Assembly: GCA_964522445.1 (NCBI GenBank)
Contig: CAZFUY010000098.1
Span: forward strand, 1 to 11,245
Direction: 5' to 3'
DNA length: 11,245 nucleotides
Source: CAZFUY01 sp964522445
GTDB taxonomy: Bacteria; Pseudomonadota; Gammaproteobacteria; SZUA-229
Shown here: in pieces, positions 1-6,546 of the stretch
Layout of the letters: each line of letters opens with the position of its first letter
How positions within the stretch are numbered: position 1 is the first letter of the stretch
Program-made: the position numbers and the translations under genes
The notes under the pieces: model-generated
Told to the model about the DNA's origin: nothing
The model's database searches: none
What the model saw: the letters and a program-made list of their open reading frames with translations, nothing else

Positions 1-974
1 ACGAGAACTTCAACAAATAACTGGTCTGATTTATAAATGCTTTCATACCAGCGTTTATTAAATGGGAAATCAATATTGGCATTGATGCCGTGGAAAATAA
101 AGAAAACAATGCCAAAGCCAAATAAACCACTCATTATTTTTAATGCTGATCTTGAAATGAAGTCAATTCTTAAAATATAAATAAATAAGCCAAATACAAT
201 AGAAATAATAATTGCAAAGAATGTAGGATAATCTGAAGGCATGTATTCTAAATTGGCCATGCCTGCCAGTGATAAATTATTGTCTGCAAGAATATAGCGC
301 AGATATTTATGATAAATAAAAAATAAAGCAAGAAAACTAATGATTATATAACTTAGTATTTCAAATTTCTGGCGTTTCAATAAGGGCAATAAAGCATCTG
401 GTTTTATGCCTGCTATTAGTGTTGTATGTTGTTGCCAGTGACATTCCAGTAGCTGAATGGGTTTTCTTTTTCCTTTTGGCTTAAGAGTGTCTGCTTCAGT
501 TGTGTTGTATGTATTGTTGGGCAGGCGTGCGCTGGTGCTGGTCGTTAATAGTATTTGATTGCCCTCTGCTTCTGCTTCCACTTTGGCTGCAACATTGACA
601 ACATCGCCAAAAACATCGTCTTCTTCAACAATGCCTTTTCCCGTGTGAATACCAATGCGGGCGCGTAAGCTAAAGTATTTATCTTTCTGGCGTTCTTTAG
701 TCAATACCTGTTGTATGGCAATGGCGGCTTTGACAGCATTTTCTGGTTCAATAAATGATGCCATTATTGAATCACCCAGTGTTTTAATTATTTTGCCTTT
801 AAACTTTCTGACTATAGGGAAGAGCAGCTGATTATGTCTGTTAATTAGTATGCGTGCCTCGACATCCCCACGGCGTTCCCAGTGGCGAGTTGAGTCTTCG
901 ATATCTGAAAAAAGAATGGTGACCAGTTGGCGAGATTTTTTTATCGCTTCAATGGTACTTTTATCTGTAAGCAT
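1..974 (-). CDS. Class III adenylate/guanylate cyclase with C-terminal membrane segments, partial (C-terminus outside window)
   Basis: The frame is open from ATG at 974-972 to the left edge (324 codons, no stop); an in-frame TAA lies two codons upstream, so this ATG is the first possible one. Residues about 15-180 form a class III nucleotidyl cyclase domain that makes cyclic AMP from ATP. The FSDIEDST motif carries metal ligand D24, and KTLGDS carries K64 and metal ligand D68. VFGDVVNVAAK follows, with D120 and N127. K64 and D120 match the adenine-selecting Lys/Asp pair of adenylate cyclases, so cAMP is the likelier product. The transition-state Arg expected four residues after N127 is Lys (K131). 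Three hydrophobic stretches follow at about 206-221, 252-268 and 280-295, giving a cytosolic N-terminal catalytic domain anchored by a C-terminal membrane region. No strong ribosome binding site is visible. Family membership is secure; ligand and activity are not. Confidence 0.85.
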   Translation of the reverse strand, partial: MLTDKSTIEAIKKSRQLVTILFSDIEDSTRHWERRGDVEARILINRHNQLLFPIVRKFKGKIIKTLGDSIMASFIEPENAVKAAIAIQQVLTKERQKDKYFSLRARIGIHTGKGIVEEDDVFGDVVNVAAKVEAEAEGNQILLTTSTSARLPNNTYNTTEADTLKPKGKRKPIQLLECHWQQHTTLIAGIKPDALLPLLKRQKFEILSYIIISFLALFFIYHKYLRYILADNNLSLAGMANLEYMPSDYPTFFAIIISIVFGLFIYILRIDFISRSALKIMSGLFGFGIVFFIFHGINANIDFPFNKRWYESIYKSDQLFVEVL

Positions 975-1053
975 GAATTACTATGTATATATACGGTCGT
1001 TAAAGTATAGACTGAAGACAAACTGCTTGTCGTTATTTTCAGGTGAATGAATA
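975..1053. promoter_or_regulatory. Divergent promoter region between cyclase and small lipoprotein
   Basis: These 79 bases separate two divergent starts and must hold the 5' signals of both genes. They include the perfect palindrome GTATATATAC (985-994), which offers a -10-like TATATA on either strand. No convincing -35 partner at 16-18 bases was found. The region assignment follows from gene orientation; individual boxes are not assigned. Confidence 0.35.
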
Positions 1054-1257
1054 ATGAAAAATATCATTTTAATTATGCTGGTGTTAATTGTAAACGCATG
1101 TAGCTCTACTTTTACAGGACCTGTTACAGGAAATAAATATAATATTGATGTGGGCTGTACTGAAGATATGCAGCACTATCGTCAGGAGAGAGAAGCGGTA
1201 ATCAACAAGAAAGATGAAAAGCCAAAAGTAGAGCTGGACTGCCCTGTTATAGAATAA
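1054..1257 (+). CDS. Small putative lipoprotein, 67 aa, function unknown
   Basis: I do not recognise this family. The start is supported by AGGTGA at 1041-1046, seven bases before ATG. Residues 1-15 are hydrophobic with one early Lys and run into VNAC, a plausible though not ideal lipobox, so Cys16 may be lipidated and the protein held in the envelope facing the periplasm. The mature part would be only about 52 residues. It has Ser-Ser after the Cys, two further cysteines (C35, C63) that could form a disulfide, and a charged segment rich in Lys and Glu. The gene diverges from the cyclase gene and converges on acs, with a long inverted repeat just downstream. Coding status rests on the ribosome binding site, the signal-peptide-like start and the lack of a competing frame. 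Confidence 0.6.
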   Translation: MKNIILIMLVLIVNACSSTFTGPVTGNKYNIDVGCTEDMQHYRQEREAVINKKDEKPKVELDCPVIE

Positions 1258-1283
1258 GTCGTTAGTCCAAAGACCAATGACAT

Positions 1284-1417
1284 CAATGCCTGTAAGTTAA
1301 GAAAAATTCATATCATTGCAGGGTGCGCTGTGCGCACCAAAACCTCAACAGATCAGCATTTTTGTGGTGCGCACAGCGCACCCTGCAATCATCAAAATGC
1401 TTAACTTACTGGTATTG
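1284..1417. repeat. Nested inverted-repeat element (MITE/REP-like) between convergent genes
   Basis: The inner arms, 1315-1339 and 1365-1389, are perfect 25-base reverse complements around a 25-base loop. The core is GGGTGCGCTGTGCGCACC, itself partly palindromic. Outer arms at 1284-1301 and 1400-1417 match at 16 of 18 positions as inverted repeats and contain TAAGTTAAG. The whole 134 bases can fold into one long cruciform or hairpin and carry no ORF. The position between a plus-strand and a minus-strand gene end suggests it could also act as a bidirectional transcription block, although no T-run follows the stem. Nested, unequal arms look like a small non-autonomous mobile element. A relative of the outer arm occurs at 7223-7242. 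Confidence 0.8.
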
Positions 1418-1430
1418 CCAAAGACATCTT

Positions 1431-3395
1431 TTAAGCCTTACCCTGCAACTGCAGCAAGATATCTTCATTTTCCAGCGTAGATGTATCAGATGTGATTTCT
1501 TCACCACGGGCAATATTGCGTAATAATCGACGCATGATTTTGCCAGAACGTGTTTTAGGCAAATTATCGGAATAACGGATTTCATCTGGTTTAGCTATTG
1601 GGCCTATTTGTTCGCCCACCCAGTTGCGTAGCTTCTTGGTGAGTTCTTCGTCGATGCCGCCTTCAGGACGTTCGCCACGTAGTACCACATAAGCAAAAAT
1701 AGCTTCGCCTTTGATCTCATGTGGATAACCCACCACGGCGGCTTCAGCAACCAGCTCATGAGCGACTAATGCGGATTCAACTTCCATTGTGCCCAGTCGA
1801 TGGCCGGATACATTGAGCACATCATCGATGCGTCCCATAATCCAGAAATAACCATCGGCATCTTTGCGACAGCTATCGCCTGCGAGGTAATATTTGCCGC
1901 CAAACTTGGGCCAGTAGGTTTCAATATAACGCTGCTCATCTCCCCAGATAGTGCGTAGTTGAGATGGGAATGGTTTTTTGATGACCAGATAACCGCCTTT
2001 ATTGGCCTCAGTAATGCTATTGCCATCTTCGTCAACTACATCAGCATCAATGCCCGGCAGTGGAATAGTGCATGAGCCAGGTTTTGTTGCGATGACACCA
2101 GGCAATGGTGCAATCATATTGGCACCTGTTTCAGTTTGCCACCAGGTATCTACAATAGGGCAGTTTTCTTTGCCAATGACCTTGTGATACCAGATCCAGG
2201 CTTCAGGATTAATCGGTTCGCCCACCGTACCTAATAAACGAATAGATGAAAGATCATACTGGTTTGGAATATCATCACCCAGTTTCATAAGAGCACGAAT
2301 GGCGGTAGGTGCAGTGTAGAAAATAGAGACTTTGTGATCCTGACAAATTTTCCAGAAACGGCCACCATCGGGTACGGTAGGTGCGCCTTCATACATAAGC
2401 ATAGTGCCGCCTGCTGCAAGTGGTCCATAAGCGACATAAGTGTGGCCTGTAATCCAGCCTACATCAGCTGTACACCAGAATATGTCGTTATCCTGTAAAT
2501 CAAATACCCACAGGTTAGTCATGACTGCACCCAGTAAAAAACCAGCGCTGGAATGTTGTATGCCTTTAGGTTTGCCGGTAGAGCCGGATGTGTAGAGCAG
2601 GAATAGAGGGTGCTCAGATTCAATCCATTCGGGTTCGCAATCTGTGCTCTGACCTTCTATTGCATCGTGCCACCAGACATCGCGGCCTTCTTTCATATCA
2701 ACGCCATGATTGGTGCGTTGGTAAACGATAACCGTTTCAATGCTTGGGCAGCCATGATCCATTGCTTTATCGGTTGCTGTTTTTAGTTCGACAACTTTAC
2801 CGCCACGGTTACCGCCATCGGCTGTAATAACCATTTTTGCACCGGCATCATTAATACGGTCTTTCAAAGATTCTGCTGAGAAACCGCCAAATACTACAGA
2901 GTGAATAGCGCCAATACGTGCGCAGGCCTGCATAGCGATAACGGCTTCGGGTGTCATTGGCATGTAAATAACAACACGGTCACCCTTGCTAATACCCTTA
3001 GATTTTAGAGCATTGGCAAACTGGCTGACTTCATCGGTAAGTTGCTGATAGGTAATTTTGCGAACATCGCCTTTTTCGCCTTCAAAAATGATCGCTGTTT
3101 TATCGGCCTTATCTGCCAGATGTCGATCAAGGCAGTTGTGTGAAACATTCAGTTTGCCATCAGCAAACCATTTGAAATGAGGCGCTTTACTGTCATCCAG
3201 AATTTCATTGAAAGGGGTGTGCCAGTCCAGCATATCACGTGCCTGTTCTGCCCAGAAACCTGTGTAGTCTTCTTCAGCCTTTTTGTGTAATGCATCAAAA
3301 TCAGCTTTTTTAATACGTGCTTTGGCGACAAAGTCTTCTGAGGGTTTGAACTGGCGATTTTCTATTAAAACAGAATCAATATTGTTGGCGCTCAT
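1431..3395 (-). CDS. acs: Acetyl-CoA synthetase (AMP-forming)
   Basis: Acs activates acetate with ATP to acetyl-AMP and then acetyl-CoA, the high-affinity route of acetate assimilation in the cytosol. The 654 residues match the usual length of about 650. An N-terminal ACS segment is followed by the P-loop-like YTSGSTGKPKG (268-278), TVGEPINPEAW (390-400), the WWQTETG acyl-pocket motif (418-424), YLAGDSCRKDADGY with D507 (503-516), GRIDDVLNVSGHR (521-533) and the C-terminal PKTRSGK, whose K619 is the catalytic lysine that protein acetylation switches off in this family. The start was chosen at ATG 3395-3393 because GGAG (3402-3405) lies six bases upstream and the protein then begins MSANNID. 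An upstream in-frame TTG at 3461 would add 22 atypical residues. The gene lies 71 bases after gluQ on the same strand, so co-transcription is possible. Confidence 0.97.
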   Translation of the reverse strand: MSANNIDSVLIENRQFKPSEDFVAKARIKKADFDALHKKAEEDYTGFWAEQARDMLDWHTPFNEILDDSKAPHFKWFADGKLNVSHNCLDRHLADKADKTAIIFEGEKGDVRKITYQQLTDEVSQFANALKSKGISKGDRVVIYMPMTPEAVIAMQACARIGAIHSVVFGGFSAESLKDRINDAGAKMVITADGGNRGGKVVELKTATDKAMDHGCPSIETVIVYQRTNHGVDMKEGRDVWWHDAIEGQSTDCEPEWIESEHPLFLLYTSGSTGKPKGIQHSSAGFLLGAVMTNLWVFDLQDNDIFWCTADVGWITGHTYVAYGPLAAGGTMLMYEGAPTVPDGGRFWKICQDHKVSIFYTAPTAIRALMKLGDDIPNQYDLSSIRLLGTVGEPINPEAWIWYHKVIGKENCPIVDTWWQTETGANMIAPLPGVIATKPGSCTIPLPGIDADVVDEDGNSITEANKGGYLVIKKPFPSQLRTIWGDEQRYIETYWPKFGGKYYLAGDSCRKDADGYFWIMGRIDDVLNVSGHRLGTMEVESALVAHELVAEAAVVGYPHEIKGEAIFAYVVLRGERPEGGIDEELTKKLRNWVGEQIGPIAKPDEIRYSDNLPKTRSGKIMRRLLRNIARGEEITSDTSTLENEDILLQLQGKA

Positions 3396-3432
3396 GCCTT
3401 GCTCCATTGCTATTATTTTCTTTGAACGATAG

Positions 3433-3461
3433 AGCATACCGGGCTGGGTTTGTGGAGGCAA
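3433..3461 (-). promoter_or_regulatory. Candidate weak promoter for acs
   Basis: On the minus strand, TTGCCT (3456-3461) and TATGCT (3433-3438) are separated by 17 bases; each matches the sigma-70 consensus at 4 of 6 positions. It lies in the gluQ-acs gap, about 40 bases before the acs start. Spacing is ideal but the boxes are weak, so this is only a candidate. Confidence 0.3.
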
Positions 3462-3466
3462 TATGT

Positions 3467-4369
3467 TTAAACATGCATTTCTGTTTTATCAGGCACTTTC
3501 GAAATATCCCAGTTTTCCAGCGACCATTGCCAAAATGAATTAGCTGAAGCATTGGCTAAATCTTCAGGTGGCTGCTGCCCCAGAAAATGCAGTGCCTGTG
3601 TTAAAGCATTTGCATCAAATGTTTTTTTAATGCCTTTTGCTCCCGTTTGTTTGCTGAGTTTGTTGCCTTTGGCGTTTATTGCAATGGGCAGATGTGCATA
3701 TGTGGGTTGAGGGTAGTTCAGACTTTGTTGTAGATAAATCTGTCGTGGTGTGGAATCCAGTAAATCAAAACCACGGATGATGTCAGTGATATTCTGGAAT
3801 GCATCATCAACTACCACGGCTAACTGATAAGCAAATAAACCGTCACGGCGCTGGATAATAAAATCACCGATATCATGTTTGGGGTTGTGGCCATAACAGC
3901 CCATAACAGCATCTTTAAATTCTATATACTGATCTCTGGTGCGAACGCGAAGAGAGTGTGGACTGTTTTCTGGATGTTTTTTACTGGCGCAGATGCCAGG
4001 GTAGATGCTGCCATATATACCCTGTTGAGCAATGGCTTTTAAATTGCGTCGGCTACAGGTGCAGCGATAAATTAGATTTTTTTTAATGAGTTGATTCAGA
4101 GCTTCTCTGTAAGCGTCTTTTCTTTGGGTCTGGTAAATAACTTTATCGTCCCACTCAAAACCATAGGCTTCAAGTGTGCGTAAAATATCATCAGCAGAGC
4201 CTTTTACATTACGCAATTCATCGACATCTTCCATACGCACTAACCATTTTCCATGGCGAGTTTGAGCTTGAAGATAGCTGGCGACAGCCGCAATTAATGA
4301 TCCAGAATGAAGTGGGCCGGTGGGAGAGGGAGCGAATCGGCCTATATACTGAAAGGTGTTATTAGGCAT
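3467..4369 (-). CDS. gluQ: Glutamyl-Q tRNA(Asp) synthetase
   Basis: GluQ-RS is a shortened glutamyl-tRNA synthetase paralogue lacking the anticodon-binding domain. It activates glutamate without tRNA and attaches it to queuosine at the wobble position of tRNA(Asp). The 300-residue protein shows YIGRFAPSPTGPLHSGSL (8-25), holding the HIGH-equivalent HSGS, zinc-site residues C103, C105, Y123 and C127 as in E. coli YadB, RRDGLFAYQLAVVVDD (174-189), and the KMSKS-equivalent KLSKQ (237-241). The E. coli protein begins five residues before YIGRF; starting at ATG 4369-4367 gives seven. Another ATG at 4390-4388 would add seven residues, but it lies inside the arm of an inverted repeat. Neither start has a clear ribosome binding site. 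The gene follows dksA, as in E. coli, 65 bases downstream. Confidence 0.95.
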   Translation of the reverse strand: MPNNTFQYIGRFAPSPTGPLHSGSLIAAVASYLQAQTRHGKWLVRMEDVDELRNVKGSADDILRTLEAYGFEWDDKVIYQTQRKDAYREALNQLIKKNLIYRCTCSRRNLKAIAQQGIYGSIYPGICASKKHPENSPHSLRVRTRDQYIEFKDAVMGCYGHNPKHDIGDFIIQRRDGLFAYQLAVVVDDAFQNITDIIRGFDLLDSTPRQIYLQQSLNYPQPTYAHLPIAINAKGNKLSKQTGAKGIKKTFDANALTQALHFLGQQPPEDLANASANSFWQWSLENWDISKVPDKTEMHV

Positions 4370-4371
4370 TT

Positions 4372-4427
4372 TTGTAGTGATTTTTGTCATCCCGAGCGTT
4401 TGCCTGGGATGACAAAAATTTCTACAA
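4372..4427. repeat. Palindromic repeat (REP-like) between dksA and gluQ
   Basis: Arms at 4372-4393 and 4406-4427 are 22 bases each and pair with one T-T mismatch and one G-T wobble around a 12-base loop. The core is TTTTTGTCATCCC and its reverse complement. A-rich sequence follows the stem on both strands, so it does not look like a standard rho-independent terminator. It resembles the dispersed GTCATCCC-type intergenic palindromes seen in many proteobacteria, a family resemblance from memory. It lies immediately before the preferred gluQ start and could attenuate dksA read-through or limit gluQ translation. Confidence 0.75.
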
Positions 4428-4434
4428 GCAAAGG

Positions 4435-4869
4435 TTACTTACCTTTGGTTTGCTTTTCTTTTATTTCATCAAGGCTCTTACAGTCGATACATTGAGTTGC
4501 TGTAGGACGAGCTTCAAGACGACGGATACCAATTTCAACACCACAGGTTTCACAATAGCCGTATTCACCATTGTCTGTCATGTTCAGTGACTCGTCGATT
4601 TTTTTGATCAGTTTGCGTTCGCGATCACGAGTACGTAATTCAAGACTAAATTCTTCTTCCTGTGATGCGCGATCAGCAGGATCAGGGAAGTTAGCCGCAT
4701 CATCTTTCATGTGATCTACAGTACGATCAACTTCTTCCATCAGCTCACTTTTCCATCCATTAAGAATGTTTCTAAAGTGTTCGAGCTGCTTTTCATTCAT
4801 AAACTCTTCACCTTTTTTTTCTTTATAAGGTTCAAAGCCGTGTAATTTATGTGCCGCAGTATCAGGCAT
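4435..4869 (-). CDS. dksA: RNA polymerase-binding transcription factor DksA
   Basis: DksA binds the secondary channel of RNA polymerase and works with ppGpp to shut down rRNA promoters and activate amino-acid promoters. The 144 residues (E. coli 151) include the N-terminal FEPYKEKKGEEFM (12-24), then a coiled coil (about 30-105) whose tip NFPDPADRASQEEEF (60-74) keeps both key acidic residues, D63 and D66, equivalent to E. coli D71 and D74. The zinc finger has all four cysteines (C106, C109, C127, C130) around GVEIGIRRLEARPTA. The start is supported by GGAG at 4876-4879, six bases upstream. Only the first ten residues diverge from E. coli. The gene has its own candidate promoter and a structured leader and is followed by gluQ. 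Confidence 0.98.
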   Translation of the reverse strand: MPDTAAHKLHGFEPYKEKKGEEFMNEKQLEHFRNILNGWKSELMEEVDRTVDHMKDDAANFPDPADRASQEEEFSLELRTRDRERKLIKKIDESLNMTDNGEYGYCETCGVEIGIRRLEARPTATQCIDCKSLDEIKEKQTKGK

Positions 4870-4894
4870 CGATATCTCCGATTTATTTGTAACT

Positions 4895-4935
4895 ATTCAG
4901 CTCATCCCGGTACGGTCATGATGTTGCAGCTGAAT
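4895..4935 (-). promoter_or_regulatory. Inverted repeat in the putative dksA leader
   Basis: AGCTGAAT (4928-4935) and ATTCAGCT (4895-4902) are perfect 8-base inverted arms with 25 bases between, which include short CATC/GATG complements. The element lies between the candidate promoter (4937-4964) and the dksA ribosome binding site (4876-4879), so it would form a hairpin near the 5' end of the transcript. No T-run follows it on the dksA strand, so it is not a terminator. Function is unknown. Confidence 0.4.
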
Positions 4936-4936
4936 T

Positions 4937-4964
4937 GTTATATTTGTTTTTAACTAAACGCCAA
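4937..4964 (-). promoter_or_regulatory. Candidate sigma-70 promoter of dksA
   Basis: On the minus strand, TTGGCG (4959-4964; 4 of 6) and TATAAC (4937-4942; 5 of 6) are separated by 16 bases. The start would fall near 4930, giving a leader of about 60 bases before the dksA ATG. The box is upstream of dksA and downstream of the xseA stop. Confidence 0.5.
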
Positions 4965-5071
4965 GCGCAATAAATACCAAGAAATACGCTATTTAGCAAT
5001 ACGATGAAACAATCAAGCGGCGTAATTTACTCTTTCTTGAGTATTTTTGCGAGTATTTAGGCGCAAAATTG

Positions 5072-6412
5072 CTATTTTTTTAATATTTTTTCCACTCGAC
5101 TGATTAATTGGCCTTTGTGTAGCTGAGTATAGATGCTATCCCCCGTTTTAACCTGACTGGATTTAGTCAGATTTTTACCCGAATTATTCGTCACAATGGC
5201 ATAACCACGGCTCAGTGTTTCCAGCGGACTGATGACATTCATCGTATGACTTAGTGATGCAAGCTGCTGTTTCCTGTTGTTAATAAATGACTGGGTGGCC
5301 AGATTGAGTCGATGTGCTAGCTCATGAGTGCGCTGTTGACCAGAAGTAATAGTGTGCTTCGGTGATGTTAACAATAAGCGGCTCAATATATTCTGTAACT
5401 GGTATTGCTGATCTTTTAACAGGTGTTGCCAGCTCTGGTGGAGTTTCTGTTCTAATTCATCCAGCTTTTGAGCCTGCTGTTGTAGATAGCTTAATGGATG
5501 TTGCTGCTTAAGTCGTTTTTGTAGCCAGTTCAGTTGCTCATTGTGGCGCTTTATTTTAGTGGATATCAATTGCAGCAGACGTTGTTGATAATAGAAAAAC
5601 GATTGTAAATAAGATGCCTGATCAGGGCTGATAAGCTCAGCAGCAGCGGAGGGAGTGGGTGCGCGAATATCGGCAGCAAAATCTGCAATAGTAAAATCAA
5701 CCTCATGACCTATGCCGCTAATAACAGGAATAGCGCAATCTACTATTGCTCTGGCAACAATCTCTTCATTAAATGCCCACAGGTCTTCCAGAGAACCACC
5801 GCCTCGAACCAGTAATAAAACATCACAATCCTGTCTTTCAGATGCCAGATGAAGTGTTTTTGCTATTTCAGGGGCAGCTTTGTCTCCCTGTACTGTAACT
5901 GGGTAAACCAGTACGGGAATAGCGGGGAAACGTCTTTTTAAAACACTCAATACATCATGTATGGCAGCGCCTGTGGCAGATGTAATTATACCTATGCGTT
6001 CTGGCAGTTCTGGAACAGGTTGTTTAAGTTCTTCATCAAATAAACCCTCCGCGGCCAGTTTGGCTTTTAGTTCTTCAAAGGCTCGACGCAAAGCACCGTC
6101 ACCCGCTTCTTCCATATGTTCTGCAATAAGCTGAAAATTACCGCGTGGTTCATAAAGGCTGACTCTTGCGCGTATAAGAATCTGCTGGCCATTTTCAGGT
6201 TTAAAGCGCAGAAATTGTTTGCGTCCTTTAAACATGGCGCAACTGACCTGAGCTTTTGAGTCTTTTAAGCTGAAATAAATATGGCCAGAGGCAGGTTGAG
6301 CCAGATTAGATATTTCACCTTCCACCCAAAGCAGTGGAAATTCATTTTCCAGTAGTTTGCGAACATTCTGATTTAAGTTAGAAACGGTGAGTATGTTGCG
6401 TGTGGGTTTCAT
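5072..6412 (-). CDS. xseA: Exodeoxyribonuclease VII large subunit
   Basis: XseA is the catalytic subunit of exonuclease VII, which with several copies of XseB degrades single-stranded DNA from both ends in the cytosol. The 446 residues are close to E. coli (456). The N-terminal OB-fold (about 1-105) contains WVEGEISNLAQPASGHIYFSLKD (29-51). The nuclease domain (about 135-265) contains GIITSATGAAIHDVL (141-155), RGGGSLEDLWAFN (203-215) and SGIGHEVDFTIADFAADIRAPTPSAA (232-257), with H236 and D239 in the family GHExD motif. A long Gln- and Leu-rich coiled coil follows (about 265-385), then LSRGYAIV near the C-terminus. The start at 6412 fits the family N-terminus, but no Shine-Dalgarno is visible; the leader is pyrimidine-rich. 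xseB is absent here. Confidence 0.97.
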   Translation of the reverse strand: MKPTRNILTVSNLNQNVRKLLENEFPLLWVEGEISNLAQPASGHIYFSLKDSKAQVSCAMFKGRKQFLRFKPENGQQILIRARVSLYEPRGNFQLIAEHMEEAGDGALRRAFEELKAKLAAEGLFDEELKQPVPELPERIGIITSATGAAIHDVLSVLKRRFPAIPVLVYPVTVQGDKAAPEIAKTLHLASERQDCDVLLLVRGGGSLEDLWAFNEEIVARAIVDCAIPVISGIGHEVDFTIADFAADIRAPTPSAAAELISPDQASYLQSFFYYQQRLLQLISTKIKRHNEQLNWLQKRLKQQHPLSYLQQQAQKLDELEQKLHQSWQHLLKDQQYQLQNILSRLLLTSPKHTITSGQQRTHELAHRLNLATQSFINNRKQQLASLSHTMNVISPLETLSRGYAIVTNNSGKNLTKSSQVKTGDSIYTQLHKGQLISRVEKILKK

Positions 6413-6418
6413 TGGGAG

Positions 6419-6446
6419 AAGGATAAAGGATAAAGATTAAAGGTAA
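6419..6446. repeat. Four degenerate 7-base tandem repeats abutting xseA
   Basis: On the plus strand the units read AAGGATA, AAGGATA, AAGATTA and AAGGTAA, ending six bases before the xseA start codon on the opposite strand. In the xseA transcript they give a pyrimidine-rich leader with repeated CCTTTAT. The repeats are visible directly; any role in slippage or translation is inference. Confidence 0.6.
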
Positions 6447-6461
6447 AGTTTTTTTAGGTTA

Positions 6462-6504
6462 AAACAAAAAAAGCCGGGTGCTATGAAAACCCGGCCTGAT
6501 TTTT
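6462..6504 (-). terminator. Rho-independent terminator of the 6547-6861 lipoprotein gene
   Basis: A perfect GC-rich 7-bp stem (GCCGGGT at 6473-6479, ACCCGGC at 6489-6495) encloses a 9-base loop. On the minus strand the stem is followed by seven T residues, then GTTTT. On the other side is an A-run, so the element has some terminator character on the plus strand too. It lies about 50 bases after the lipoprotein stop and before xseA, which separates the two minus-strand genes. Confidence 0.85.
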
Positions 6505-6546
6505 TCTGAGGCTAAACTCAGTTAGTTTGACCACTAAAGTTAAATG

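Noticed and set aside
850..1050. 66-codon plus-strand frame opposite the cyclase start
   Set aside because: It is antisense to the conserved cyclase motif region, which is clearly the real coding strand.
1323..1523. 66-codon plus-strand open frame over the inverted repeat and acs 3' end
   Set aside because: It is made of the palindrome plus antisense acs sequence; no protein features.
3396..3461. N-terminal extension of Acs from a TTG codon at 3461
   Set aside because: The 22 extra residues are not typical of Acs, the TTG overlaps a possible -35 box, and ATG 3395 has a well-placed GGAG.
3463..3474. Perfect 12-base palindrome ATGTTTAAACAT at the gluQ stop
   Set aside because: It is AT-rich, has no loop and no T-run, so neither terminator nor operator status can be supported.
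5045..5068. TTTTGCG/CGCAAAA inverted repeat as a terminator for xseA
   Set aside because: The stem is weak and AT-rich and no T-run follows on the xseA strand.
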